This document shows positions 55,061 through 63,446 of a DNA stretch of 64,000 nt, piece by piece. This DNA comes from Glutamicibacter ardleyensis (GTDB lineage Bacteria; Actinomycetota; Actinomycetes; Actinomycetales; Micrococcaceae): the NCBI RefSeq assembly GCF_014644555.1, contig NZ_BMKX01000005.1:95072-159071 (forward strand), written 5' to 3'. The first letter of the stretch is position 1. Every line of letters begins with the position of its first letter. The notes below the pieces were generated by a model, which worked only from the letters and a program-made list of their open reading frames with translations, did not search any database and had not been told where the DNA came from. The translations under genes were made by a program, and so were the position numbers.

Positions 55061-55750
55061 TTAGGCGGTAGCCAATGGCACGCGTTGACCGTTGACTACT
55101 GCCGGGTCCGCGTTCAGTAGTTCAACGGCTGCCGCGGCCAGAATCGCCACGGGAGTGTGGCCAGCTGGCGCCTCGGTAGCCGACATGTCGCTCAATGCTT
55201 TGACAACCCAACTGAGCGCCGCCGCTTGTGGAGCCTGCTTGCTGAACAGTCTTGCGATGGCGTTAACCCAGTGCTCTGCCGCGGCTTTAACCGCACCATA
55301 ATTGGCGTTGGAAGGCGTCGGATTCGTGACCGCCTGCGCGCTGACAATTGCCAGACGGCCCGCGCTTGAAGCGACCAGATCATCGACGAACACCCGAGTC
55401 GTATTGCGCAGGGTAGTCATCACGCTGGTGTGCAGAAAATCCCAGTCGGCGTCGGACTGTCCGATGATCGATTTACCGCCGCGCCAGCCGCCCACCAGAT
55501 GCAATAAAACATCGATTGCTCCATGCTCCGCGTGTACTTGCTCCCCAAGGGCGGTTACTGCCTGCAGATCAGTGAGATCGCAGACGTAGCGTGAGGTAGC
55601 AAACCCGAGGCGCTCTTCCAAGCGTTCGGTATTGCTGCCGACCACTAAAACACGCGCCCCGGCATCGGAAAGTTCACGTGCCACGGCGACTCCTGCAGCC
55701 GAGGTGGCCCCGGCAATCAGTACCAGTCGATTATTTTCTACTTTGCTCAT
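55061..55750 (-). CDS. SDR family oxidoreductase
   Basis: A 229-aa short-chain dehydrogenase/reductase. The cofactor loop is IAGATSAAGVAVARE (about 12-26), the next beta strand ends VVGSNTERL (likely NADPH preference is not clear), and the catalytic residues are S137 (IVSAQA), Y151 and K155 in NYGAVKAAAEHW. The HLVGGWRGG segment near 84-92 replaces the common NNAG motif, a change also seen in this subgroup. It lies 10 bases after DUF6421 and 82 bases before the aldolase-like gene. It may reduce or oxidise an intermediate of the same pathway, which is unknown. Confidence 0.83.
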   Translation of the reverse strand: MSKVENNRLVLIAGATSAAGVAVARELSDAGARVLVVGSNTERLEERLGFATSRYVCDLTDLQAVTALGEQVHAEHGAIDVLLHLVGGWRGGKSIIGQSDADWDFLHTSVMTTLRNTTRVFVDDLVASSAGRLAIVSAQAVTNPTPSNANYGAVKAAAEHWVNAIARLFSKQAPQAAALSWVVKALSDMSATEAPAGHTPVAILAAAAVELLNADPAVVNGQRVPLATA

Positions 55751-55760
55751 AAAACCGATC

Positions 55761-57134
55761 CTAGATGCTTGTTGCGCCGGTCATGCCACGGGTTGAGTCG
55801 ATCACAGCGGCCATCTTCTTGTTTAGCGCTTCGTAGAACATCGACAGAGGGAACTCGTCGTCCATGACCTGGTCGGTGATTTCGCGCAGTGGGGCAGTCA
55901 GTGGCAGCGCGTCAGGGCCCTTAGCCCACACCGAGGCGGGGTTCGGGGTCACCGTGGAAGAGACCAATTCATAGGCGGCCAGCCAGTGCGCAAGCTTTGG
56001 GCGGTCGATCGATTTCCAGTACAGCTCATCGATCGCATCCCCCAAGGCCGCAACGATTTCTGGTACTTGATCCCAATCGATGCTCAGCTTGGTGTCGGTC
56101 CAGTGCAAAACGTGGTGCTGGTGCATCCAGGCGAACAATAGCTGGCCGCCGAGTCCGTCGTAGTTACGGACCCGCGAGCCGGTGATGGCAAAGCGGAAGA
56201 TCCGGTCGAAGATCACCGCGTACTGCACTAGCTTGGCGGTCTTAGCGGCCTTTGGGTCGCTTTTCGGGTCGCTCGCGATCTTCATAGATTCGCGGAATGC
56301 GGTCAGGTCGCAACGCAACTCTTCGAGCGAGTAGAGGAAGAAAGGCATGCGCTGTTTGATCATGAACGGGTCAAATGGCAGGTCCCCGCGCATGTGGGTG
56401 CGATCGTGGATCAGATCCCACATAATGAAGGTCTCTTCGGTTAACTGCTGGTCGCTAAGGAGTTCTGCCGCGTCGTCAGGTAACTGTAGGTTGGTGATCG
56501 CGGCGGCTTCCTTGAGCACCTTGCGAAAACGTGCGGCCTCTCGGTCTTGGAAGATGGCGCCCCACGTAAATGACGGGGTTTCGCGAATAGCTACGGATTC
56601 TGGAAAGAGCACCGCGGAGTTGGTGTCGTATCCGGCGGTGAAGTCGAGGAAACGCAGTGGTACGAACAGCGCGTTAGTGTAGCTGTTGGCTTCGAGCTCG
56701 GAGATAAAGTCAGGCCACATGACCTGAACCAGCACGGCTTCGAGATAGCGGTTGGTCGAGCCGTTCTGCGTGTACATCGGGAAGAGCACCAAGTGCGGAA
56801 GTCCGTCTTCACGCTGGGTTTGAGGTTGGAACTGAAGTAGTGCATCCAAAAAGTCAGGGACCCCGAAGTCGGTGCTTTCCCACTTGGTCAGGTCCGCGAT
56901 GAGTGCGCGGAGGTAGGCCTCATCATGCGCGAAGTATGGCAGGAGTTCTTCCAGTGCGGCCACGATGCGGGCAATCAATTCGCTGGCTTCGCCGCGTGTT
57001 GCTGGATCGGAGAGCGAACCGTCTTTGGACTGCAGGCTCTGGAATTGCGTGGCACAGGCTTTCAAAGACAGCCATGCGTCATGGGAAACGAGCTGGTCCG
57101 CGGTGGCGCGTGGGGAGTGCTGGAGCTGAGTCAT
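55761..57134 (-). CDS. DUF6421 family protein
   Basis: A 457-aa soluble protein of unknown function in the actinobacterial DUF6421 family. It is largely helical, with the family-typical QNGSTNRYLEAVLVQVMWPD and RFLDFTAGYDTNSAVLFPES segments. A striking region is MWDLIHDRTHMRGDLPFDPF (about 238-257): H243-D-R-T-H247 could be a metal site, with E271/E272 in YSLEELRCDL about 24 residues later, reminiscent of HExxH-plus-Glu metalloenzymes but with Asp in place of Glu. More His follow (HQHHVLH, 339-344). It starts the three-gene unit; two AGCATT-type palindromes are centred 74 and 105 bases upstream of its start. Function is not known. Confidence 0.8.
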   Translation of the reverse strand: MTQLQHSPRATADQLVSHDAWLSLKACATQFQSLQSKDGSLSDPATRGEASELIARIVAALEELLPYFAHDEAYLRALIADLTKWESTDFGVPDFLDALLQFQPQTQREDGLPHLVLFPMYTQNGSTNRYLEAVLVQVMWPDFISELEANSYTNALFVPLRFLDFTAGYDTNSAVLFPESVAIRETPSFTWGAIFQDREAARFRKVLKEAAAITNLQLPDDAAELLSDQQLTEETFIMWDLIHDRTHMRGDLPFDPFMIKQRMPFFLYSLEELRCDLTAFRESMKIASDPKSDPKAAKTAKLVQYAVIFDRIFRFAITGSRVRNYDGLGGQLLFAWMHQHHVLHWTDTKLSIDWDQVPEIVAALGDAIDELYWKSIDRPKLAHWLAAYELVSSTVTPNPASVWAKGPDALPLTAPLREITDQVMDDEFPLSMFYEALNKKMAAVIDSTRGMTGATSI

Positions 57135-57200
57135 CGTGGGGCACCTCTTGAGATTCTGTGGTCGGTACGTTGCTTAGCTATCACGCTACGCCCAAAGAAC

Positions 57201-57215
57201 AGCATTAGTAATGCT
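57201..57215. promoter_or_regulatory. Operator-like palindrome 1 upstream of DUF6421
   Basis: AGCATTAGTAATGCT is a perfect inverted repeat (7-bp arms around G). It is centred 74 bases upstream of the DUF6421 start, in the direction of its promoter, 31 bases from a near-identical second copy. Confidence 0.65.
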
Positions 57216-57231
57216 CGATCAGCTATGGATA

Positions 57232-57246
57232 AGCATTTCTAATGCT
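57232..57246. promoter_or_regulatory. Operator-like palindrome 2 upstream of DUF6421
   Basis: AGCATTTCTAATGCT has perfect 6-bp arms AGCATT/AATGCT. It differs from copy 1 only in the central three bases, and is displaced by 31 bp (about three helical turns). It lies closer to the msrB stop (57281). Confidence 0.65.
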
Positions 57247-57280
57247 AAGGGTGAGGTGCACCCCACGACGGTCAGAGGCT

Positions 57281-57688
57281 TTAGCCCTGTGTTTCCCGCA
57301 GGCTCAAGCTCAGCGAGTTCATGCAGTACCGCAGATCGGTGGGTGTTTTAAAACCTTCTCCCTCAAAGACGTGACCCATATGCGAATCACAGTTGGCACA
57401 GCGCACCTCAACGCGCTTCATGCCCATCGTCTCATCGGTAATATAACGCACCCGGTCCTCCGCTAGCGGTGCGTAAAACGAGGGCCAACCGCAGCTCGCG
57501 TCAAACTTCGTGTCACTGGCAAACAACTCAGCGCCACAAGCCCGGCAGGAGTACACGCCCTGTGTGGTGGTGTCCCAGTATTCACCGGTAAAAGGACGTT
57601 CCGTGCCTGCCTGGCGCAAGACGTTGAACTCCTGCGGAGAAAGAACTTGCTGCCAGTCGATTTCTGTCTTCTTTGAATCTTCAGTCAT
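57281..57688 (-). CDS. msrB: Peptide-methionine (R)-S-oxide reductase MsrB
   Basis: Repairs methionine-R-sulfoxide in proteins (135 aa). The zinc-binding CxxC pairs are CRAC (early) and CANC, and the catalytic cysteine is in LRYCMNSLSL near the C-terminus. The SCGWPSFYAPL segment is a family signature. Two starts, ATG 57688 and GTG 57697, are both possible; neither has a strong Shine-Dalgarno, and the shorter form gives the more usual N-terminus MTEDSKKTEIDW. It is upstream of and on the same strand as the DUF6421 unit, but the palindromes between suggest separate control. Confidence 0.93.
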   Translation of the reverse strand: MTEDSKKTEIDWQQVLSPQEFNVLRQAGTERPFTGEYWDTTTQGVYSCRACGAELFASDTKFDASCGWPSFYAPLAEDRVRYITDETMGMKRVEVRCANCDSHMGHVFEGEGFKTPTDLRYCMNSLSLSLRETQG

Positions 57689-57750
57689 ATAGGACACAAC
57701 GATTTGAATGGCGAGATGATTCCCGAGCGTTCATTTGAGAGTATGGGCAC

Positions 57751-58968
57751 ATGGCTCGAAACATTGTCGACACCTTAGAACCGCGCAAAACCCTGCCCGC
57801 CACGCTATTGGGCGTCTCCCTGGGACTTGCTGCGGGCTCGGTATTTGCCGCCAGCGTCTCGGCGTTGGCGGGATATTTTGCCCGGCGCATGGTCACCCCG
57901 GAAGAACGACGCACGGGCAACGCGCTTATTCGCGCCATCGTCACCGACGAGGAAGGGCAAATCTGGTTGCATTTCACCCGCGGCGCAGACACCGCCGATC
58001 CTGGCGCGTGCATGCTCATCGCCGAGGATGAAGCCTGCGTGGCCCGGCTATCGGCTCCGCGCCCGGTACCCGAGAAGCCTCGGCTAGTAGCCCGCAAACT
58101 CGAACAAATCTATCGCGGTAGCCTGGATGGAGTGCGTCGGGGATATCTTTCCGGGGCCATCTATGAACACCCGCAAGATGCAGGTTTTGACGCCGAAGAC
58201 ATCACCCTTGACTTGGCTGTGGGACCCGGACCGGCATGGCTGATTCCGGGCACCACCGCGCGGAATCTCTGGGTGATCGGGGTGCATGGACGCGGCGCCA
58301 AGCGTACCGAATCCATCCGCGCACTACCGGTGCTCACCGAGCTGGGCGCAACCGTGTTGCTGATGAGTTACCGCAACGACGGACTTGCCCCCAACGCGGT
58401 CGATGGGCGCTACGGGCTAGGGGATACCGAATGGCAGGATGTGGAAACGGCGGTGCGCTACGCCCGGAACCACGGGGCCACACAGATTATGCTCTTGGGC
58501 TGGTCCATGGGCGGGGCAATCGCTCTGCAAACCGCGGATCGCTCGGCGCTGGCTGCTCACATCGACTCGCTGATGCTCGTGGGACCGGTGATCAACTGGG
58601 TTGATGTCATCTCGCACCAGGCAAGACTAAATAAAATCCCGCAAACTGTGGGGCGTTTTGCCGGGTGGCTCCTGACAAATAGGGCAGGGCGTTGGGCCAC
58701 CGGGCTCGCCGCACCGGTGAATCTCAAAAGGCTCAACTGGGTGGACCGGGCCGCCGAGTTACACCATCCGACCCTGCTCATGCACAGTAAAGATGACCAG
58801 TTTGTGCCCTACGGTCCGAGTCTCAAACTTGCTGCCCTACGTCCAGATCTGGTCACCCTGCGAGTCTTTTCCGGTGCCGGGCATACCCGGGAACCAAATA
58901 GTGACCCGCAGGGTTTCGCCGCTGCAATCCGTGAATTCCTCACCCGGCGAATAGAAGCTCAGCGGTAG
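57751..58968 (+). CDS. Alpha/beta hydrolase, membrane-anchored
   Basis: A 405-aa alpha/beta hydrolase. A hydrophobic N-terminal segment (about 18-43, LLGVSLGLAAGSVFAASVSALAG, cited here as LLGVSLGLAAGS) suggests a membrane anchor. The oxyanion/nucleophile region has IGVHGRGAKRTES (about 176) and LLGWSMGGAIALQ with S252. The catalytic Asp is in HSKDDQFVP (near 349) and His in GAGHTREP (near 382). It is close to the DUF3530/BAAT-like exported hydrolases, with unknown substrate. It starts divergently from msrB; its stop overlaps the convergent ybaK by 10 bases. Confidence 0.82.
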   Translation: MARNIVDTLEPRKTLPATLLGVSLGLAAGSVFAASVSALAGYFARRMVTPEERRTGNALIRAIVTDEEGQIWLHFTRGADTADPGACMLIAEDEACVARLSAPRPVPEKPRLVARKLEQIYRGSLDGVRRGYLSGAIYEHPQDAGFDAEDITLDLAVGPGPAWLIPGTTARNLWVIGVHGRGAKRTESIRALPVLTELGATVLLMSYRNDGLAPNAVDGRYGLGDTEWQDVETAVRYARNHGATQIMLLGWSMGGAIALQTADRSALAAHIDSLMLVGPVINWVDVISHQARLNKIPQTVGRFAGWLLTNRAGRWATGLAAPVNLKRLNWVDRAAELHHPTLLMHSKDDQFVPYGPSLKLAALRPDLVTLRVFSGAGHTREPNSDPQGFAAAIREFLTRRIEAQR

Positions 58969-59465
58969 TTCGCGATTGGTACGACCAGTGCGTTCAAGAT
59001 TTTTACCGCATCATCGGCGGCTAGTTGAAGGCTGAACCCGCGCCGTCCACCGGAAATAAAAATGGTTTCAAACTGCCCCGCGCTGGCGTCGATTACCGTC
59101 GGGGAAATTTGGCGCTGGCCGAATGGTGAGATCCCGCCCAGCACATAACCACTGCGCCGTTGCGCGGCGTCTTTGTCTGCCATCTGCGCCTTTTTAGCGC
59201 CTAAAACCGCTGCCACGGATTTCAGGTCCAACGTCGAATCCACCGGGACAATCGCCACGGCCAACTCCTCGCTGGCCCGCGCGCCGGTGGACACCATCAG
59301 TGTTTTAAACACCCGCCGAGCATCAACGCCCAACTGCGCGGCAGCTTCCGCGCCGTAACTTTGCGCCGAATCACTATGCGTATAACTATGCGCCACATAG
59401 GTAATGTCGGCCGCTTCCAAGGCGGCGGTTGCCGGAGTGGAAGCGGCCTTCGATTTTTTCGCCAC
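58959..59465 (-). CDS. ybaK: Cys-tRNA(Pro)/aminoacyl-tRNA deacylase (YbaK/EbsC)
   Basis: A 168-aa YbaK/ProX-fold deacylase that clears Cys-tRNAPro made by prolyl-tRNA synthetase. Family elements are RRVFKTLMV, LAVAIVPVDSTLDLK with VAAVLGAKKAQMAD, SGYVLGGISPFGQ, and FISGGRRGFSLQLAADD. The N-terminal 20 residues (KKSKAASTPATAAL) are a short basic/Ala-rich extension. No adjacent proS. Convergent with the hydrolase gene with 10-base overlap, and followed by a 32-base gap to sufE upstream. Confidence 0.9.
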   Translation of the reverse strand: MAKKSKAASTPATAALEAADITYVAHSYTHSDSAQSYGAEAAAQLGVDARRVFKTLMVSTGARASEELAVAIVPVDSTLDLKSVAAVLGAKKAQMADKDAAQRRSGYVLGGISPFGQRQISPTVIDASAGQFETIFISGGRRGFSLQLAADDAVKILNALVVPIANYR

Positions 59466-59497
59466 GAACTATTTTCGTTTCCGTCGTATGCCAACCG

Positions 59498-59935
59498 CTA
59501 CGCGGCGGCCAACTGTTCGGTGACCTGACGCTTAATCCGGCCAAGCATCGCGCTCATCCCACGCATCCGCAACGGGGATAATGCACGGGACAAGCCCAAT
59601 CGGGCAGGCATGTCCTCAGGAACGGCCAAGATTTCCTCGGCAGAAGACCCGTCTAGGCCGGCGGCAAGCACGGAAGCAAAACCACGAGTAGTCGGCGCCT
59701 CCGGGGGAGCGGAGAAGAACAAGCGCACCACCTGATCCGCGCCCACCTCGACGATCAAAAACAGCGGCGACTGGCACTCCACCACCTGTTCCAAAAGTTC
59801 TGGATGCTCGGCCAAATGCGGTGGCAGCTCGGGCAACTCGCGCGAGTAATCCAACAACAGTTCCAGCCTGTCGGCTTCAGGAACCTCACTGAACTCCTCG
59901 ACGATTTCTGCCAGCGCCGGGTTTAGCGCGCTCAT
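59498..59935 (-). CDS. sufE: SufE family cysteine desulfurase activator
   Basis: A 145-aa SufE protein that accepts persulfide sulfur from a cysteine desulfurase (SufS) or sulfurtransferase. The sulfur-accepting cysteine is in [10 protein letters not shown] (about C54), and the surrounding LEQVVEC and [18 protein letters not shown] match the family. Its start overlaps the stop of sseA by 4 bases (ATGA), so the two are translationally coupled. The sufBCDS cluster is not in this window; the sseA-sufE pairing also occurs in other actinobacteria. Confidence 0.87.
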   Translation of the reverse strand: MSALNPALAEIVEEFSEVPEADRLELLLDYSRELPELPPHLAEHPELLEQVVECQSPLFLIVEVGADQVVRLFFSAPPEAPTTRGFASVLAAGLDGSSAEEILAVPEDMPARLGLSRALSPLRMRGMSAMLGRIKRQVTEQLAAA

Positions 59936-60846
59936 GCGCGAGCTCCGCGCTTAGCAGGTAGTTCGCCATTGGCCTCGCCGCGCACAATAGGCACACCTAC
60001 CGCGTTGCCCCACTCGGTCCACGAACCGTCATAGTTTCGTACGGACTCAAAACCCAACAGATGCTTGAGCACAAACCAGGTGTGGCTGGAACGCTCGCCA
60101 ATACGGCAATAGGCCACCACGTCGTCGCCTGGCTTCAATCCGGCTTCTTCGAAGTAAATCGCTTCCAATTCGGCGCGTGACTTAAATGTGCCATCGGCAG
60201 CGGCAGCTTTACCCCACGGCACCGAGGCGGCGGTCGGAATATGCCCGCCGCGCATCGCACCCTCTTCGGGGTAATTTGGCATGTGGGTACGTTCGCCGGT
60301 GTATTCCTCAGGGGAGCGCACATCAATCAGCGGGTTGCCCAGGTGTTCAAGCACCTGTGGCAGGTAGGCGCGAATCACGCTGTCGTCGCGTTCGATCACC
60401 GGGTATTGGGTGGCGGTGACCGCTGGCTTCTCGGTGGAGGTTTCGCGACCCTCGGCGATCCACTTGTCACGTCCGCCATCAAGCAAACGCACATCTTCGT
60501 GGCCAAAGAGGGTGAATACCCACAGCGCGTAGGCGGCCCACCAGTTGGACTTGTCCCCGTAAATCACTACGGTCGAATCACGGCTAATGCCCTTGGCGGC
60601 CATGAGCTGGGCAAAGGCCTCACCCTCCACGTAATCGCGGGTGACCTCATCGTTCAGCTCGGTGAACCAATCGATTTTCAGCGCACCGGGGATATGCCCG
60701 GTGGAGTAGAGCAAAATGTCTTCGTTGGATTCGAGCACTACCAGGTTCTTAGCACCCAGATTTGCTGCCAACCAGTCGGTAGATACCAGACGTTCGGGGT
60801 GGGCATACTGCGCGTAGTTTGGGTTGTTCTCCAGCGGTAATGACAT
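59932..60846 (-). CDS. sseA: Sulfurtransferase (thiosulfate/3-mercaptopyruvate, two rhodanese domains)
   Basis: A 304-aa two-rhodanese-domain enzyme. The C-terminal domain is active, with C247 in [13 protein letters not shown]. The N-terminal rhodanese domain has [17 protein letters not shown] with Asp in the place of the catalytic Cys, so it is catalytically silent, as in other two-domain members. CRIGERS is the SseA-type loop. ATG 60846 follows AAGGAATG on the minus strand. It is coupled to sufE, which suggests sulfur transfer to cofactor or Fe-S assembly. A 20-bp hairpin-forming palindrome lies 35 bases upstream. Confidence 0.9.
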   Translation of the reverse strand: MSLPLENNPNYAQYAHPERLVSTDWLAANLGAKNLVVLESNEDILLYSTGHIPGALKIDWFTELNDEVTRDYVEGEAFAQLMAAKGISRDSTVVIYGDKSNWWAAYALWVFTLFGHEDVRLLDGGRDKWIAEGRETSTEKPAVTATQYPVIERDDSVIRAYLPQVLEHLGNPLIDVRSPEEYTGERTHMPNYPEEGAMRGGHIPTAASVPWGKAAAADGTFKSRAELEAIYFEEAGLKPGDDVVAYCRIGERSSHTWFVLKHLLGFESVRNYDGSWTEWGNAVGVPIVRGEANGELPAKRGARA

Positions 60847-60880
60847 GCGTGATCACATTCCTTGTCTTGCGTTTTTATCC

Positions 60881-60900
60881 GCTGGCGCGCGGGCGCCAGC
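60881..60900. promoter_or_regulatory. GC-rich palindrome upstream of sseA
   Basis: GCTGGCGCGCGGGCGCCAGC has perfect 8-bp arms and a 4-base loop. It could be an RNA hairpin in the sseA leader or an operator between sseA and the divergent zapE. No U-run follows on either strand. Confidence 0.4.
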
Positions 60901-61063
60901 CACATTCTCACTTTCTAGCCTAGTACCGAAGTGCAAACAATCGTGTGGGGTGCGACATTCTTCTCCATCTTCGAGCCCTCGCCAAGGTAAACTGGCCGAT
61001 GGGCCGCAGGTAGTAGACCCAATTCATCACCCGCACGTCGAACTGAAGGACACCACCGAACGT

Positions 61064-62104
61064 ATGGCCAAGATCATTCACCTGACACAGACCACACCGA
61101 ACCTCTCGGTCGATGAACTGTTGGCCGGCTTCCACCCGTCCTACCGTTTTGGTGAGGTGTCCTTTAACACCTACCGTCCGGACCCTAACCAGCCTTCTCA
61201 GGCCGAAGCGGTCAGCAAACTGAGCAACTTCGCGCAAACAGTGGGTAAAAACAACGGTGGTGGGCTGTTCTCCAAGCTCTTCGGGAAAAAAACCACTGCC
61301 AAAAACGGCATGTACCTCGACGGCGGCTTTGGTGTGGGCAAAACCCACCTGCTCGCCTCGCTGTGGCACGCTAGCCCGGGCCCTAAAGCCTTCGGCACCT
61401 TCGTGGAATACACCAACCTGGTCGGCGCCCTGTCTTTCCGTCGCACCGTAGAGGTGCTCAGCGAATACAAGCTGGTCTGCATCGACGAGTTTGAGCTCGA
61501 CGATCCAGGAGACACCGTGCTGATGTCTCGGCTGATGCGCGAACTCTCCGACGCCGGAGTAAAACTGGCGGCGACCTCCAATACGCTTCCTGGCGCACTC
61601 GGCGAGGGCCGCTTCGCCGCCGTGGATTTCCAACGTGAAATCAAAACCCTCTCGGAGCAGTTTGACGTGCACCGCGTGGACGGTGTCGACTTCCGCCACC
61701 GTGGCCTGCCCGACGCACCGCAGCCGTTGGATGATTCGGCCATCGAGGACTTTGCCACCGAGCGTTACCCAGAGGCAACCCTGGCGGTTGATGGCTTCGC
61801 TGAACTAGTGGCTCACCTGCACAAGGTCCACCCATCGCGCTACCGCCAGCTACTGGCGGAAACGGATGCGCTGGTCTTGCACAACGTGCACACCATCACC
61901 GATCAGTCGATCGCCTTGCGTTTTGTGGTCCTCGCTGACCGCTTATATGACAAGGACGTGCCGATCGTGGCCTCCGGCAAGCCATTTAGCGAGTTGTTCA
62001 CCGCAGAAATGATGGCCGGCGGTTACCAGAAGAAGTACTACCGCGCCGTCTCTCGTTTGACCGCTCTAGCCCGTGAGGGGCAGGTTGGCGAGCCCGCGCT
62101 CTAA
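61064..62104 (+). CDS. zapE: Cell division protein ZapE (AFG1-like ATPase)
   Basis: A 346-aa AFG1-type ATPase; in E. coli, ZapE acts on FtsZ under stress. Walker A is GGFGVGKTHLLA (about 87-98), Walker B is LVCIDEFELDD (about 136-146), and VKLAATSNTLPGALGEGRF is the sensor-1 region. The N-terminal SVDELLAGFHPSYRF and DPNQPSQAEAV are family-specific. I chose ATG 61064 (MAKIIHLTQTTPN) since the reading frame upstream to 60824 lacks homology; AAGGA is 14 bases upstream, longer than ideal. A terminator lies at the end of the gene and overlaps the end of benE. Confidence 0.88.
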   Translation: MAKIIHLTQTTPNLSVDELLAGFHPSYRFGEVSFNTYRPDPNQPSQAEAVSKLSNFAQTVGKNNGGGLFSKLFGKKTTAKNGMYLDGGFGVGKTHLLASLWHASPGPKAFGTFVEYTNLVGALSFRRTVEVLSEYKLVCIDEFELDDPGDTVLMSRLMRELSDAGVKLAATSNTLPGALGEGRFAAVDFQREIKTLSEQFDVHRVDGVDFRHRGLPDAPQPLDDSAIEDFATERYPEATLAVDGFAELVAHLHKVHPSRYRQLLAETDALVLHNVHTITDQSIALRFVVLADRLYDKDVPIVASGKPFSELFTAEMMAGGYQKKYYRAVSRLTALAREGQVGEPAL

Positions 62105-62131
62105 GCACGGCTGAGTTTCAAGAATTTTCCT

Positions 62132-62166
62132 ACTTCATCGTCGAGCGCCACGCTCGACGATGAAGT
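62132..62166 (+). terminator. Terminator of zapE lying within the end of benE
   Basis: ACTTCATCGTCGAGCG (62132-62147) and CGCTCGACGATGAAGT (62151-62166) are a perfect 16-bp stem with a CCA loop. It starts 28 bases after the zapE stop and covers the last ~11 codons and stop of the minus-strand benE, so its sequence is also coding. Confidence 0.7.
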
Positions 62167-63322
62167 GCGTTAACAGCCCGGCCAGCAGCGCCCAAAATGC
62201 ACCGCCAACCCCCAGCAACGTGACATTACCGGCGGCTACCAGCACCGTCACCAACGCACTCAAACGCCATTGCACATCGTGCATCGCACCGAGTAATGAC
62301 TGCGTGAGGGTGGCCAAAAGAGCCAATCCTGCCGCTGCCTGGAACAACCCTGCCGGCGATGCGCTCGCCACAGAAACAATTAGCGCGCTAAACACCGCGA
62401 ATAAGAGATAGAAGCCTCCAGAACTTACCGCCGCGCGCCAGCGCTTAGACGGATCCACTCCCGCTTCGGGCCCGGAGGCCAAGGCCGCGGTAATCGCCGC
62501 CAAGTTGATCGCATGCCCACCAAAAAACGCGCTCACACCAGTTCCAGCACCGGTGAGCAACATTGAGGAACGCCACGGCACGGTGTACCCGAAGGATTTG
62601 GCCACCGCCACCCCCGGGATATTCTGCGAAGCCATGGTCACGATAACCAACGGCACGCTAATGCTCACAATCGCCGCCCAAGAAAATTCCGGGCTTACCC
62701 ACTCCAGAGTCGGAAGCAGTTCCAATTTCGCCCATGCATTTGTCCCGGCAATATGCCACAGCCCAAAGCACACCGCCGCCAGCATGCTCAGGACTACCGC
62801 AAATTTAGGCAAAAATCTGAGTCCGAGGAGAAACACCAGTAGGATGCCGAACGCGGGGACCGGTATCGTACTAAGCGCGGTGAGTGGTTTCAGGCACAGC
62901 GGAAGCAATACGCCTGCGAGCATTCCCTGAGCGATCGGCACCGGAATGTGAGTCAGTAAGCGCTGTAAAAAGGGGAGTAGGCCGGTTGCCATGATCAGCA
63001 CCCCGCCCACGATGAATGCACCGACTGCCTGCTCGAAGCTAAATGCGCCAGGAGCCAGTGCCGCGAGCATTGCAGCGCCCGGCGTAGACCAAGAAATAGT
63101 TAGCGGTATGCGATGTCTTAATGACAGTATGATGCTGCACAGCCCCACGCCCAGGGAGAGGATCAGTAATCCGGATGCGGCCTGACTCTCGGTCGCACCG
63201 ACCTGGAAAAGCCCCGCAAGTACCACGGCAAAGGATGCGATGAATCCGACCATTGTGGTCACTAGGCCAGCGATGATCGCTTGAGCCAAGCCATTGACGT
63301 GAGTATCGGTGCGTTCGGTCAT
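62135..63322 (-). CDS. benE: Benzoate/H+ symporter family transporter (BenE)
   Basis: A 395-aa membrane transporter with about twelve helices. BenE-family features are the N-terminal LAQAIIAGLVTTMVGFIASF and LRHRIPLTISWSTPGAAML, the GGVLIMATGLLPF region, and IPVPIAQGMLAGVLLPL. The C-terminus ends in the charged HFIVERGARR. Members carry benzoate or related aromatic acids, but no benzoate catabolism genes are near, so the substrate is uncertain. ATG 63322 is the first start of the conserved N-terminus. Its last codons form a terminator hairpin. Confidence 0.86.
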   Translation of the reverse strand: MTERTDTHVNGLAQAIIAGLVTTMVGFIASFAVVLAGLFQVGATESQAASGLLILSLGVGLCSIILSLRHRIPLTISWSTPGAAMLAALAPGAFSFEQAVGAFIVGGVLIMATGLLPFLQRLLTHIPVPIAQGMLAGVLLPLCLKPLTALSTIPVPAFGILLVFLLGLRFLPKFAVVLSMLAAVCFGLWHIAGTNAWAKLELLPTLEWVSPEFSWAAIVSISVPLVIVTMASQNIPGVAVAKSFGYTVPWRSSMLLTGAGTGVSAFFGGHAINLAAITAALASGPEAGVDPSKRWRAAVSSGGFYLLFAVFSALIVSVASASPAGLFQAAAGLALLATLTQSLLGAMHDVQWRLSALVTVLVAAGNVTLLGVGGAFWALLAGLLTHFIVERGARR

Positions 63323-63375
63323 AGGGACATTCTGTCAGGTCAGGCACGAGATGAAGTTATTCGTTATTAAAGCAA

Positions 63376-63403
63376 GAAAGGTACCAACAGTCTGTCGGTA
63401 CCT
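63376..63403 (-). terminator. Terminator after the antitoxin-like gene
   Basis: AAAGGTACCAAC and GTCGGTACCTTT (to 63403) form a stem of about 12 bp with one mismatch and a 5-base loop. Read on the minus strand it follows the antitoxin-like gene and is trailed by CTTGCTTTAAT. Confidence 0.55.
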
Positions 63404-63446
63404 TTCCAGGATGCTTGGTCAAGGCCGAAGCACGAACAATAGGGGA

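Noticed and set aside
57201..57246. Classical Lrp box for the DUF6421 sites
   Set aside because: The half-sites AGCAT/ATGCT are spaced by five bases rather than three, so the remembered Lrp consensus is not met; an Lrp-like protein remains possible only in a broad sense.
60920..61699. 259-codon minus-strand frame opposite zapE
   Set aside because: Overlaps the conserved ATPase domain of zapE, which has clear Walker motifs.
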